Of a stretch of 40,069 nt of DNA, positions 1-9,335 are shown piece after piece (position 1 is the stretch's first letter; each line of letters opens with the position of its first letter). The notes under the pieces are model-generated. The model made no database searches and had not been told where the DNA came from. It saw nothing but the letters and a program-made list of their open reading frames with translations. The stretch is taken from the NCBI GenBank assembly GCA_903887235.1, contig CAISOX010000045.1, forward strand, positions 1-40,069, written 5' to 3'. The DNA is from an uncultured Alphaproteobacteria bacterium. GTDB lineage: Bacteria; Pseudomonadota; Alphaproteobacteria; Rickettsiales; Midichloriaceae. Both the position numbers and the translations under genes were made by a program.

Positions 1-13
1 CATTGCTACTCCT
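1..13 (-). promoter_or_regulatory. Shine-Dalgarno and start codon of a gene leaving the window
   Basis: On the minus strand an AGGAG (complement of 9-13) is followed after five bases by an ATG formed by positions 3-1. This is a strong ribosome binding site with ideal spacing, so a minus-strand gene probably begins at the left edge and continues outside the window. Its product cannot be seen. It would lie directly downstream of the GH18-like gene in the same direction. Confidence 0.5.
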
Positions 14-87
14 ATCATTTGTTAACTTTCCAGCTTAATTATATTACCAGAAAGTATACGTTATTTATTTTATTGAACCTCTTCTTT

Positions 88-134
88 GGTGGTACAATTT
101 TCATTAGCACAGGTGGTACACTATTCATTAGCAC
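88..134. repeat. 24-bp tandem repeat, two copies, at the 3' end of the GH18-like gene
   Basis: Two near-identical copies lie at 88-110 and 112-134, period 24 bp, differing at a few bases. Read on the minus strand they encode two copies of an eight-residue unit around A-N-E-x-C-T-T. The stop codon (TAG, complement of 121-123) of the upstream gene lies inside the first-read copy. The second copy has AAT (Asn) at the equivalent codon. Read through the TAG, the frame continues only about 16 codons to a TAA at 70-72. Confidence 0.75.
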
Positions 135-1170
135 TGACAATCGACTTTGCAAAAGTGAATATGCTAAAAAATCTCCCATTAGGATGATTTGTATTTACAC
201 ATCCAAGTGGATCATTGGTAAGATCTGGATTTATACCTGTATTATCATTTGCATTTCCATTCCATCCAGCAAAATTTTTGGCAATTTGATAATAGAAGTA
301 TTTTTGCCCAGATCCAGAAACACTTCCTCCTTCCCCTGTAAAACTAAATGGTTCAACATCAAATTGCACTCCATCAACCGAGTTATTTTGGCATATATTA
401 TTTGAGACCTTATCAGCAAAAGCTTCCGCTTCATCTTTTTCTAATGTGTTAAAATAATCTAAATAATCGTATTCACCCTCTTTTATATTGTCCATTCGAC
501 CATCTATAATAAGAATATTTTGCGCAACCTTTGGAATATTTAAATACCCCTCTAGGCTTTTAAGACCGACATGTTGATCCTTATCATTGCCTGGAAAAGT
601 AACCACAAATCCATCTGCTGTACATGGATCAGATGTTTTGGATTCACCTGAGCCACGGCAATACATCTCAATATCTCCACCATAGGAATATACCTGTGTA
701 TATGGAAAAGCTGTTGCTTTTTGATTCCACGCTGTTATGGCGTCTTTAAATAATCCAGGTTTCACAAAGTTTCCAGGTTTGATTTGAAGAGTTCCATCAG
801 GTAAAGGTGAAGTGTCGTCTTTGTCTCTGAATATTTTGTCATATACCCATGTCCCGTAACCATATGGTATTATATCTTTATTAGTCTGTGAATCAGAATA
901 ATAAAGATATTTTTCTTGCTGACAATCTTGGTATTTTCTATCTGTAATTTTACAACTATCTAATACACTTTTAATTTTTGGAATAATATCCAATACTTTA
1001 TTAAATTGTTCACTATTTATAATTTGTTTATTCTCTTCTAAAATTTTTTCATACTTGGTATTAAGTTTTTTATAATTTTTGCTAATTATAGATTCATTAA
1101 CAGCGCATTTTGATAATTGCTTTGTTATAGCTTTATTTTCATTTTGTAATTCTTTAAAAGATTTTGCCAT
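121..1170 (-). CDS. Coiled-coil protein with a GH18-like (chitinase-fold) domain, probably truncated
   Basis: A 349-residue protein with no signal peptide or membrane segment. Residues about 5-70 are charged and Lys/Glu/Asn-rich, as in a coiled coil. From about residue 135 the sequence reads like the first strands of a TIM barrel. It contains D266-G-V-Q-F-D271-V-E273, which fits the GH18 active-site pattern DGxxxDxE with Gln where Asp or Asn is usual; Glu273 would be the general acid. Only 76 residues follow this fourth-strand motif, too few for strands 5-8, so the barrel looks cut short. The stop lies within a tandem repeat. The start at 1170 has AGGA eight bases upstream. Domain assignment rests on this motif and the strand pattern; substrate is unknown. 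A secreted effector or a decaying hydrolase are both possible. Confidence 0.55.
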   Translation of the reverse strand: MAKSFKELQNENKAITKQLSKCAVNESIISKNYKKLNTKYEKILEENKQIINSEQFNKVLDIIPKIKSVLDSCKITDRKYQDCQQEKYLYYSDSQTNKDIIPYGYGTWVYDKIFRDKDDTSPLPDGTLQIKPGNFVKPGLFKDAITAWNQKATAFPYTQVYSYGGDIEMYCRGSGESKTSDPCTADGFVVTFPGNDKDQHVGLKSLEGYLNIPKVAQNILIIDGRMDNIKEGEYDYLDYFNTLEKDEAEAFADKVSNNICQNNSVDGVQFDVEPFSFTGEGGSVSGSGQKYFYYQIAKNFAGWNGNANDNTGINPDLTNDPLGCVNTNHPNGRFFSIFTFAKSIVSANE

Positions 1171-1208
1171 ATTTTAATCCTAAACATAATTATATCTATA
1201 GATGATAT

Positions 1209-1235
1209 ATTATATTTTTAAGATGAATATTTCAA
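1209..1235 (-). promoter_or_regulatory. Candidate promoter for the GH18-like gene
   Basis: Reading the minus strand, TTGAAA (complement of 1230-1235) is followed after 15 bases by a perfect TATAAT (complement of 1209-1214). The spacer is short for sigma-70, and the -35 overlaps the queA stop codon. This suggests the gene can be transcribed separately from queA. Confidence 0.4.
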
Positions 1236-2296
1236 CTTTTGATTGTGCTTTTTATTAATTTATCCAGCCAACAAACATCACCATATGAAAAAAACCTGTA
1301 CTCATTATCTATGGCATGTTTATAGGCTTTCTTAATATTATATATACCAGAGAACGCACTTACAAGCATTAATAAAGTAGACTTAGGGGTATGAAAATTA
1401 GTAATCAAACAATCAGCAATTTTAAATTTATATCCAGGCGTTATAAATATATCAGTCTCACTGTTTTGCTGGGTAATTAACCCCTTATCATCACAAGATG
1501 ATTCGAGCGCTCTAAGCGAAGTTGTTCCAACGCATATAACCCTATTTCCTTCTCTTTTAGTCTGATTAACTACTTCTGCAGTTTGCTCAGAAATAATAAA
1601 TCTTTCTGAATGCATTTTATGATTATGGATAGATTCAGATTTTACTGGCAAAAATGTTCCAGTCCCAACATCTAATCTAATATAGGCAATTTTTACACCC
1701 ATATTTTTAATCTCCTCTATGATTTCAGAACTAAAATGGAGGCCGGCAGTAGGAGCAGCAACAGAACCAAAATCCTTTGCAAATACAGTTTGGTAATCAC
1801 AAACATCTGATTCCTCCGGTTCTCTTTTAAAATACGGAGGGATTGGCATTTTACCAATATCACAAATTTTACCAAACAAACCAGGTCCACTGTAATTAAA
1901 TTTTAAAATAACTTCACCAGAATCTAATTTTTTAAAAACTGTAGCAACCAAGTCGTTTTTGAAAATTATATTTCTACCTATCTCTATGGACTTTCCTGGT
2001 TTAGCAAAAACAACCCATTTATCAGAGTCCACTTCTTTGTTTAAATATACTATTATGTCTTTTACTATTTCCAGTGAACTGTGAATTTGCCCTACTAAAT
2101 ATGCAGGAATCACTTTGCTATTATTTAAAACTAATAAATCACCTTTTCTAAATAATTTCAATATACCAGCAAATGCATAATCGTAAATTTTAGAATTACC
2201 ATTTAAATACAGCAATTTAGAGCTACCTCTTGGGTATTTAGGATACTTTGCAATTAAATTTTTAGGTAAATCAAAATCAAATTCAGAAAGTTTCAT
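1232..2296 (-). CDS. queA: S-adenosylmethionine:tRNA ribosyltransferase-isomerase QueA
   Basis: QueA transfers and rearranges the ribose of S-adenosylmethionine onto 7-aminomethyl-7-deazaguanine in tRNA, giving epoxyqueuosine in the GUN anticodons of Tyr, His, Asp and Asn tRNAs. The 354-residue length is normal. Visible family signatures are the N-terminal LSEFDFDLP and LIAKYP, the central AAPTAGLHFS, VGTGTFLPV, and GTTSLRALES. The start overlaps the rppH stop by four bases, so the two are translationally coupled. No other queuosine gene is in the window. Confidence 0.96.
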   Translation of the reverse strand: MKLSEFDFDLPKNLIAKYPKYPRGSSKLLYLNGNSKIYDYAFAGILKLFRKGDLLVLNNSKVIPAYLVGQIHSSLEIVKDIIVYLNKEVDSDKWVVFAKPGKSIEIGRNIIFKNDLVATVFKKLDSGEVILKFNYSGPGLFGKICDIGKMPIPPYFKREPEESDVCDYQTVFAKDFGSVAAPTAGLHFSSEIIEEIKNMGVKIAYIRLDVGTGTFLPVKSESIHNHKMHSERFIISEQTAEVVNQTKREGNRVICVGTTSLRALESSCDDKGLITQQNSETDIFITPGYKFKIADCLITNFHTPKSTLLMLVSAFSGIYNIKKAYKHAIDNEYRFFSYGDVCWLDKLIKSTIKS

Positions 2297-2763
2297 TTAA
2301 TATTTGTTAAAATTAAGGAGTTAAATTCATTAACAACTTTTCTATACATCTCTCTTTTAAAATTAACTATAATCTTTTCTAATTCATTCACATCAATCCA
2401 TTTCCAATTCACAAACTCTGCACCGACAGCATTTATATTTATCTCATCATCAGTTCCTAAAAAATTCAGCAAAAACCATTTTTGTTTTTGCCCCATATAT
2501 TTTCCTTTAAACCATTGACTTTTATATTTTGACGGAAAATCGTATTTTAACCAACCACTAGATTCAGCAATAATATTAAAATTATTTGTTCCTATCTCCT
2601 CCATAGCTTCTCTAAATACTGCGTCCTTAGGAGATTCATTTAACTCAATTCCGCCCTGTGGCATTTGCCATGCGTTTTTAGGATGCTTTCGCTTTGCAAT
2701 AAAAACTTGGTTTTTATTATTGAGCATCATTATACCTACGCCCGCTCTATATAAATTGGACAT
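2293..2763 (-). CDS. rppH: RNA pyrophosphohydrolase RppH (Nudix)
   Basis: RppH removes pyrophosphate from the 5' triphosphate end of mRNAs and so starts 5'-dependent decay. The 156-residue protein carries a complete Nudix box: G37, E43, R51-E52, E55-E56 and G58 at the canonical spacing, which binds the catalytic metals. The opening YRAGVGIMMLN and the W-Q-M-P-Q-G-G stretch are typical of the RppH/NudH (invasion-associated IalA) group. It lies between ssb (25 bp away) and queA (4-bp overlap) on the same strand. Confidence 0.93.
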   Translation of the reverse strand: MSNLYRAGVGIMMLNNKNQVFIAKRKHPKNAWQMPQGGIELNESPKDAVFREAMEEIGTNNFNIIAESSGWLKYDFPSKYKSQWFKGKYMGQKQKWFLLNFLGTDDEININAVGAEFVNWKWIDVNELEKIIVNFKREMYRKVVNEFNSLILTNIK

Positions 2764-2788
2764 AAGAAAAATTATTAAATTTGTTTAA

Positions 2789-3226
2789 TTAATACGGCAC
2801 TTGATCATCATCTTCGTCATCTATCACATCTTCAACATCACTATCATGTATATTAGAAGGCTTATTATTACTATTTTTATTACCAAGAAGTATCACCGTG
2901 CTATTGTAAGTTTGTAGGACAATCTCCGTTGTATATTTCTTTATTCCAGTTTGATCATTCCACTCCCTAGTTTGAAGCGATCCTTCAATGTAAATCCTAG
3001 TACCCTTGTTAACATAATTTTTTATTATATTAACCAATGCAGGGATAAATACAACTATTCTGTGCCATTCTGTTTTTTCTCTACGCTCACCACTATTTTT
3101 ATCTTTCCAATTCTCAGTCGTTGCAAGTGGGAATGTTACTATTTCTTTACCTTCTTGCGTTAATCTTATCTCTGGCTCCTTTCCTACATTACCAATAAGA
3201 GTCACTTTATTTAAACTTACAACCAT
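2789..3226 (-). CDS. ssb: Single-stranded DNA-binding protein
   Basis: SSB coats single-stranded DNA during replication, repair and recombination, and recruits partner enzymes through its acidic tail. Residues 1 to about 110 form the OB-fold (opening SLNKVTLIGNVGKEPEIR, then W-H-R-I-V-V, and YIEGSLQTREW). A short Asn/Ser-rich linker and an acidic tail follow. The tail ends D-D-D-Q-V-P-Y where most bacterial SSBs end D-D-D-I-P-F, so the last aromatic is Tyr rather than Phe. Total length is 145 residues. It is the first gene of the minus-strand ssb-rppH-queA run and is divergent from rpmE. Confidence 0.95.
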   Translation of the reverse strand: MVVSLNKVTLIGNVGKEPEIRLTQEGKEIVTFPLATTENWKDKNSGERREKTEWHRIVVFIPALVNIIKNYVNKGTRIYIEGSLQTREWNDQTGIKKYTTEIVLQTYNSTVILLGNKNSNNKPSNIHDSDVEDVIDDEDDDQVPY

Positions 3227-3305
3227 TCTATTAAACAGACTTTATTATTTTCAATATTACAATTATAACGTTTTATCAGCCATGTAAACAGAAAGTTGCC
3301 AGTTA

Positions 3306-3333
3306 TTGAAAAAATTTCTTGCTCTTATATCAA
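3306..3333 (+). promoter_or_regulatory. Candidate promoter for rpmE
   Basis: TTGAAA at 3306-3311 and TATCAA at 3328-3333 are separated by 16 bases, in the 130-bp divergent gap between ssb and rpmE. In such AT-rich DNA chance matches are common, so this is tentative. Confidence 0.35.
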
Positions 3334-3377
3334 ATATTATGTAATTAAAAGATAGATTGAATACCATTAATAACTTC

Positions 3378-3671
3378 ATGGCAAAAGTATCAAATAAAAA
3401 AGAAGAAGTAATAAAAAAGGAAAAATCAGCTTCAACAAAGCTTAAAAGCTCATTTCATCCAAACTATAGAGAGATTACTGTTGAAATGACCAATGGAACT
3501 AAATTCAAAACCAGGTCAACTGTATCAACAGATATTTTGAAATTAGATATTGACCCAACAACCCACCCTGCCTGGACTAAGGAAGCGAATTATGTAAATA
3601 CTAAGGCAACTGAAGTGTCTAAATTTAACAATAAGTTTAAAGGGCTTAGCTTTGGAAAACAGGCAACGTAA
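3378..3671 (+). CDS. rpmE: 50S ribosomal protein L31, zinc-free type
   Basis: L31 bridges the two ribosomal subunits. The core from about residue 24 (SSFHPNYREITVEMTNGT, then TRSTVSTD, LDIDPTTHPAWT and VSKFNNKF) is the alphaproteobacterial form. It lacks the CxxC zinc ligands, with M-T-N-G and H-P-A-W at those places. About 24 Lys-rich residues precede the usual start, longer than most L31 proteins. A TTG at 3357 is in frame, but the ATG at 3378 (97 residues) is the more likely start. Neither has a clear Shine-Dalgarno. Confidence 0.93.
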   Translation: MAKVSNKKEEVIKKEKSASTKLKSSFHPNYREITVEMTNGTKFKTRSTVSTDILKLDIDPTTHPAWTKEANYVNTKATEVSKFNNKFKGLSFGKQAT

Positions 3672-3701
3672 AACTCTGCCATAGTTTTATTTTCCATGGT
3701 T

Positions 3702-4019
3702 TTATTTTATTTTGTTGTTGTCCGATATACATATTTCATCTTCATTAATTAAGCCAAAGTACCTCCTTGCTAGTTCATCAAGGTAGTCCTTGTTTATACT
3801 TTCATCATAAATCAAATTAACTTTATTTTCTAAATCTCTCCTTTCGCCATCTAATTTCGCTAATTCGTCTTTCTTAAAAATTACTTCTTTTTTTAAATAA
3901 CGCATTTTGATATATCCTCTTTCACCAATAAAGCAATGAAATACAAAATAAGATACTACAAATAAAAAAATAAAATTAAAAATTATAAACTTGTAATTTA
4001 TTTTCTTAAATTTATTCAT
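3702..4019 (-). CDS. ftsB: FtsB/DivIC-type septum formation initiator
   Basis: A small bitopic division protein. It has a short basic N-terminus, one membrane segment at about residues 10-30, a coiled coil at about 38-72, and a C-terminal L-D-E-L-A-R-R-Y-F-G-L-I-N-E-D-E block, which is the hallmark of FtsB/DivIC proteins. FtsB joins FtsL and FtsQ in the divisome and helps activate septal wall synthesis. It is divergent from secG. In many alphaproteobacteria secG-pyrG-kdsA-eno-ftsB are close together, so this looks like a compacted remnant of that order. Length is 105 residues, normal. Confidence 0.9.
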   Translation of the reverse strand: MNKFKKINYKFIIFNFIFLFVVSYFVFHCFIGERGYIKMRYLKKEVIFKKDELAKLDGERRDLENKVNLIYDESINKDYLDELARRYFGLINEDEICISDNNKIK

Positions 4020-4103
4020 AAAAGGTTTTGATTAATTCTCATTAATAATGTATTAATACTTAGCTACCTATTAATATAAAACATAAATTTTTTAAAGAAA
4101 AAA

Positions 4104-4418
4104 ATGTTATCTTTCTTGTTTGGTTTCCAAATTTTCATAACTATCTTAATATCATTGGTTATTATATTTCAAAAATCTAGTAGTGATGGTATCGTTGTAA
4201 GCAATGCTGGTGGTCAAATGCCTAGCAGATCACAAACTTCATTTATAAGTAAGTTTACAATATTTCTTATATTAATCTTTATGGCTAATAGCCTGTTATT
4301 GGCAAAAAATTCAGTAAATAAACATAGTGACGAGCAGTCCATTATCAAATCGCTGGAGAGTGAACATGCACATGAGAATAAAATTGCAGGTGAGACCAAC
4401 GTTCCGAAAATGGAGTAG
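4104..4418 (+). CDS. secG: Preprotein translocase subunit SecG
   Basis: SecG is the small accessory subunit of the SecYEG channel. The 104-residue protein has two membrane helices (about 2-22 and 50-68). Between them is the conserved cytoplasmic loop with Q-K-S-S-S-D-G, then S-N-A-G-G-Q, as in SecG. A charged tail of about 35 residues follows. Six bases separate it from pyrG, so they are probably co-transcribed. Confidence 0.93.
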   Translation: MLSFLFGFQIFITILISLVIIFQKSSSDGIVVSNAGGQMPSRSQTSFISKFTIFLILIFMANSLLLAKNSVNKHSDEQSIIKSLESEHAHENKIAGETNVPKME

Positions 4419-6050
<1,632 letters not shown>

Positions 6051-6059
6051 CCTTACGTC

Positions 6060-6560
6060 ATGAAAAAAAATCACAAAATTGATTCTATTTTTAATGATTA
6101 CAAATCCATTGCGTTGATGATCTTGTTACTTGTGACATCGCTTGGTTTATCGTTTATTTCTACCAACCTCTTTATTTTAACCTTTTTTGGATTTTTGCCG
6201 ACACTAGTTGCTATATCTATTGATAAAAATCCAAAAAAAATTTTAACTCAAATAATATTTTTATTTAATTTCCTTGGTAGCATCCACTTATTCCTAGAGA
6301 TTATATTTCATCCTAGTGACATAGAACAAATTTCTTATATTATTATCTCAATACCACACACTTGGCTTGTTATATATTCGTCATGCGCTTTTGGGTGGAT
6401 AATTTATATATTGATTCCAAAAATTATTTATTACTTCTCATACACTAATAAGCTGGGGTTGTTTAATAAATTAAACGAGGAATTAAATGAAATCTATCAA
6501 GAATGGGGAAAAGAGAATATAAATAAGGCTTTGGGCGAAACTTCTAAAAAGGAAAATTAA
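6060..6560 (+). CDS. Hypothetical membrane protein
   Basis: I do not recognise a family. The 166-residue protein has a basic N-terminus and four or five hydrophobic segments (roughly 18-33, 35-52, 62-80, 90-105 and 107-125). A hydrophilic amphipathic tail with N-K-L-N-E-E-L-N-E-I follows. It starts nine bases after pyrG and is probably in the secG-pyrG transcript. An inner-membrane location is inferred; nothing points to an enzyme. Confidence 0.7.
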   Translation: MKKNHKIDSIFNDYKSIALMILLLVTSLGLSFISTNLFILTFFGFLPTLVAISIDKNPKKILTQIIFLFNFLGSIHLFLEIIFHPSDIEQISYIIISIPHTWLVIYSSCAFGWIIYILIPKIIYYFSYTNKLGLFNKLNEELNEIYQEWGKENINKALGETSKKEN

Positions 6561-6871
6561 TTGGCTCTTTGATAAATTTTGCTAAAGTTACACAATTTAA
6601 AAATAAATTATAACCAGAAAAAAATTAAAAAAAGCTATTAATAAATATAATTTTTACAGACTTAGCCAATCTATTGATTTTCTTACTTCATTATAGTAGC
6701 CTAAAAATACAACGATCTTGTGCATTATTCCAATATGTTATCAACTTGCACGCTGCGTTGTTTTTTATTACCTTTTTGTGATACACGTGTTGCTATGCTA
6801 AGTTATTTTTATCTTACTTTTTTAGTAATTTACATAAAGCAAGTTATCAAAATATTTTTTGTGAGTTTTTT
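6561..6871. other. Gene-free stretch with a decayed reading frame
   Basis: This 311-bp gap holds no complete gene. Its left third is very AT-rich. Between about 6654 and 6793 the minus strand holds two short protein-like pieces in different frames. One is read from about 6793 to 6725 (A-T-R-V-S-Q-K-G-N-K-K-Q-R-S-V-Q-V-D-N). The other runs from an ATG at 6725 to a TAA at 6654 (M-H-K-I-V-V-F-L-G-Y-Y-N-E-V-R-K-S). This looks like a decayed dispersed element or pseudogene scrap rather than plain spacer. The promoter of the hydrolase at 6872 should be at the right end, but no convincing hexamer pair was found. Confidence 0.35.
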
Positions 6872-7849
6872 ATGATTGGATATCTAGTATCAATAGCTTT
6901 TTTATTTTTAATATTTTGTAATTTTACTCAATCTTTTGGGTGTACTGGCTGGGGACATATTGATCGAGTTAACAATAGTACTATTTTGATTAAAAATCGA
7001 GATGAAATCGCTTCTGCTCAGGTAGTCAAATTATATAAACCAGCTTTTGGTAGAAAATATATTGGATTGTTTGCGCAAATTCCCGATGGGAACTTTATTA
7101 CAAAGGCAGGAATAAATGAAAATGGATTAGTGGTAACATCACTGTCTATAAGTACGCTTTTTCATAAACATATTCTAAAGTGCCCAGGCGATAGAAAGCA
7201 TTCTGAAGTTATAAAAGCTATGCTAGAAAATTACAATTCTGTGGATGAGGTTTTGAATGACGCAGATAACTTGTTTAACCATACTGAACCAGTGGTCTAT
7301 ATGTTAGCTGATAAGAGCAAGATTATATATGTTGAAGTTGCGCCAAAACCTAATTATAAATGCGATGGCAATACTACTTTTAATAAATACTATATTGGGA
7401 AGGAAGATAATAATGGACATATATGGCATACAAACAATTATAGGGCTACGAAAGCACAGCAGTATAATGAAAAAGAATACATAAGTACTTACATTAGACT
7501 GAATAGAATAGAAGAATTGCTAAAAGGCGTTGCTAATTCTAATACTATTGAGAAATACTTGGAATATGCGCATGATGAAACTAACGGGCCAAATAACAGC
7601 TTGTTTAGATATAATGTTGGAGATAAATTAGAGAAAACATTAGCTACTTGGCTTGTAAAAATTCCGCATGATAATTCTGCACCTATATTAAATGTTACAA
7701 TGTATCAATATGTTTTAGTAAACCAAAACATTACAAAAACAGTTAAGGTAGACTCTATAAATCATCAAATTGAATTAAATAATAGTGCATTTGATTATTT
7801 TAAGCCAATTTATGGGCGACCTACGGTATGTAAGATATCTCAAAAATGA
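6872..7849 (+). CDS. Secreted Ntn hydrolase of the choloylglycine/peptidase C45-like group
   Basis: A 325-residue linear-amide hydrolase. Residues 3-16 are a hydrophobic signal-peptide core, and S-F-G precedes Cys24, a good signal peptidase I site. After cleavage Cys24 would be the N-terminal nucleophile, as this fold requires. Other family marks are K-N-R-D-E soon after the Cys, G-I-N-E-N-G-L-V-V (compare the penicillin acylase and bile-salt hydrolase loop), and H-T-N-N-Y at about 188-192. The substrate (N-acyl amino acid, penicillin V, bile salt, acyl-ethanolamine or a lactone) cannot be read from sequence. There is no lipobox. The gene stands alone, with 165 bp before the symporter. Periplasmic or secreted action is inferred. 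Confidence 0.8.
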   Translation: MIGYLVSIAFLFLIFCNFTQSFGCTGWGHIDRVNNSTILIKNRDEIASAQVVKLYKPAFGRKYIGLFAQIPDGNFITKAGINENGLVVTSLSISTLFHKHILKCPGDRKHSEVIKAMLENYNSVDEVLNDADNLFNHTEPVVYMLADKSKIIYVEVAPKPNYKCDGNTTFNKYYIGKEDNNGHIWHTNNYRATKAQQYNEKEYISTYIRLNRIEELLKGVANSNTIEKYLEYAHDETNGPNNSLFRYNVGDKLEKTLATWLVKIPHDNSAPILNVTMYQYVLVNQNITKTVKVDSINHQIELNNSAFDYFKPIYGRPTVCKISQK

Positions 7850-7940
7850 TTGCTCCTCAAAAAAATCATGTTTTAGAATTTTTAAGATAGTTGTAAGTTT
7901 ATTTAATGTACATTGAATCTATGTGACTGATTAATAAGTG

Positions 7941-7969
7941 TTGTTTAATGTATTTTGATAATGTATAAG
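7941..7969 (+). promoter_or_regulatory. Candidate promoter for the Na+/alanine symporter
   Basis: TTGTTT (7941-7946), 17 bases, then TATAAG (7964-7969), 45 bp before the start codon. A second pair, TTGAAA (7981-7986) and TATATC (8004-8009), lies too close to the start unless the mRNA is leaderless. Confidence 0.3.
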
Positions 7970-8014
7970 TTTTTATCAATTTGAAAGTTAATCGTAAAAA
8001 CTTTATATCATTTT

Positions 8015-9325
8015 ATGCAAATAACAGAGGCAATATTTGAATTTTTAGTCCAATTGGACGATATCTTATGGAATCGTATAGGCCTGTTGGTAATTTTATC
8101 GATAGGCGTGTATTTAACAATTTATTCAAAATTTTTTCAATTTAGGGCTCTATTTAAATTAAAAACGTATCTAAAAGATTTAATTATATGTGCAGAAAAA
8201 GGTAAACAAGGTATACATCCTATAAAGTTATATTTTGCATCGATTGGTGGAATGATAGGATTGGGTAACATAGTTACTGTTGTAAGTACTGTAACAATTG
8301 GTGGCCCTGGGAGTCTTATATGGCTTTGGATAGCATCATTCCTTGGTATGTTAGTTAAATATTCTGAGGTTTATTTAGGGATAAAATATCGCATCAAAAA
8401 CAATGATCATGGGTTTGATGGCGGACCAATGTATTATCTTAGGATTGCCTTTAAAAATAAGATTTTGCCAGTAATTGTATGCCTTTTATTATGCATATAC
8501 GGCGCTGAAGTTTCACAGTTTTTAATTTTAACTGATACAGTAGCAGGGACATTTTCTTTAAATAGGTATTTGGTTATAGCAGTGCTGTTATTTTTTATAT
8601 TATTAACTTCAGTTAAAGGTATTAAGAGATTTGCCAATGTTTGTTCAGTGATGATGCCACCATTTATGTTGGTATATATGGCATTGGGTATATGGATAAT
8701 AGCAGATCATTATTCTGATTTGCCAAATATATTTTCTTTAATACTGTCATCATTCTTAGATTATAAATCTCAGGTAGGTGGTGTCGCAGCAGGAGGGATA
8801 CTTTTAGCTGCTCATTATGGTGTTTCTAGAGCTGTTTATTCAGGAGATATTGGGATAGGTTATGATTCAATAATTCAGAGTGAAACACAAACAATATATC
8901 CAGAAAAACAAGCTAGAATGTCAATATTTGCACTGTTTACAGATTCTTTTATTTGCACTATAAGCATATTAATACTTTTAGTAACTGGTATGTGGGAGGT
9001 TAAAGGATTGCAACCATCTGAATATGTTGTAAGTGCGTTAAAATTATATTTGCCAAATGTTGAATATTTTATGGCTGTTCTTTTCGTGTTTGCAGGTTTT
9101 ACAACGATAACTGGTTACTTAGTTGTAGGACAAAAATGTGCGAAATATTTAAATAAAAAATATGGGCAATATTTGTATATTTTATACTCTGTATTTGCAT
9201 TTATATTTTTCTCATTTTATGATCAAGAGCAAGTTATTCTTGTTATGAGTGTTTCAGGTGGCCTTTTGATGGTTATAAATATGATTGGGGTTTTTAAATT
9301 AAGAAAATCAATAGAATTTTTATAA
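8015..9325 (+). CDS. Sodium:alanine symporter, AGCS family
   Basis: An inner-membrane amino-acid carrier (436 residues, about ten membrane helices) of the AGCS family, which imports alanine or glycine with Na+. Diagnostic features are G-G-M-I-G-L-G-N-I near residue 75, followed by G-G-P-G-S-L-I-W-L-W and the K-Y-S-E-V-Y-L-G-I-K-Y-R stretch. F-D-G-G-P-M-Y-Y-L comes next, then the G-I-G-Y-D-S-I-I-Q-S-E-T region of helix 8. It is somewhat shorter than many AGCS members. It sits ten bases before the next ORF and is probably co-transcribed with it. For a host-dependent cell it would scavenge amino acids; substrate preference is not readable. Confidence 0.9.
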   Translation: MQITEAIFEFLVQLDDILWNRIGLLVILSIGVYLTIYSKFFQFRALFKLKTYLKDLIICAEKGKQGIHPIKLYFASIGGMIGLGNIVTVVSTVTIGGPGSLIWLWIASFLGMLVKYSEVYLGIKYRIKNNDHGFDGGPMYYLRIAFKNKILPVIVCLLLCIYGAEVSQFLILTDTVAGTFSLNRYLVIAVLLFFILLTSVKGIKRFANVCSVMMPPFMLVYMALGIWIIADHYSDLPNIFSLILSSFLDYKSQVGGVAAGGILLAAHYGVSRAVYSGDIGIGYDSIIQSETQTIYPEKQARMSIFALFTDSFICTISILILLVTGMWEVKGLQPSEYVVSALKLYLPNVEYFMAVLFVFAGFTTITGYLVVGQKCAKYLNKKYGQYLYILYSVFAFIFFSFYDQEQVILVMSVSGGLLMVINMIGVFKLRKSIEFL

Positions 9326-9335
9326 TAAAATTATC

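Noticed and set aside
121-123. TAG read through or recoded as a sense codon
   Set aside because: Readthrough adds only about 16 residues before TAA, and no recoding signal is visible; a plain stop is simpler.
19-405. Plus-strand open frame of 128 codons at the left edge
   Set aside because: It is antisense to the GH18-like gene, has no family resemblance and ends by chance; it is a shadow frame.
231-434. Second minus-strand frame inside the GH18-like gene
   Set aside because: Fully inside the longer frame, low-complexity, with no ribosome site.
3357-3377. TTG as the start of L31
   Set aside because: It adds seven residues with no Shine-Dalgarno; the ATG at 3378 is closer to family length.
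7981-8009. TTGAAA and TATATC with 17-base spacing before the symporter
   Set aside because: Transcription would begin at about the start codon itself; the pair at 7941-7969 is better placed.
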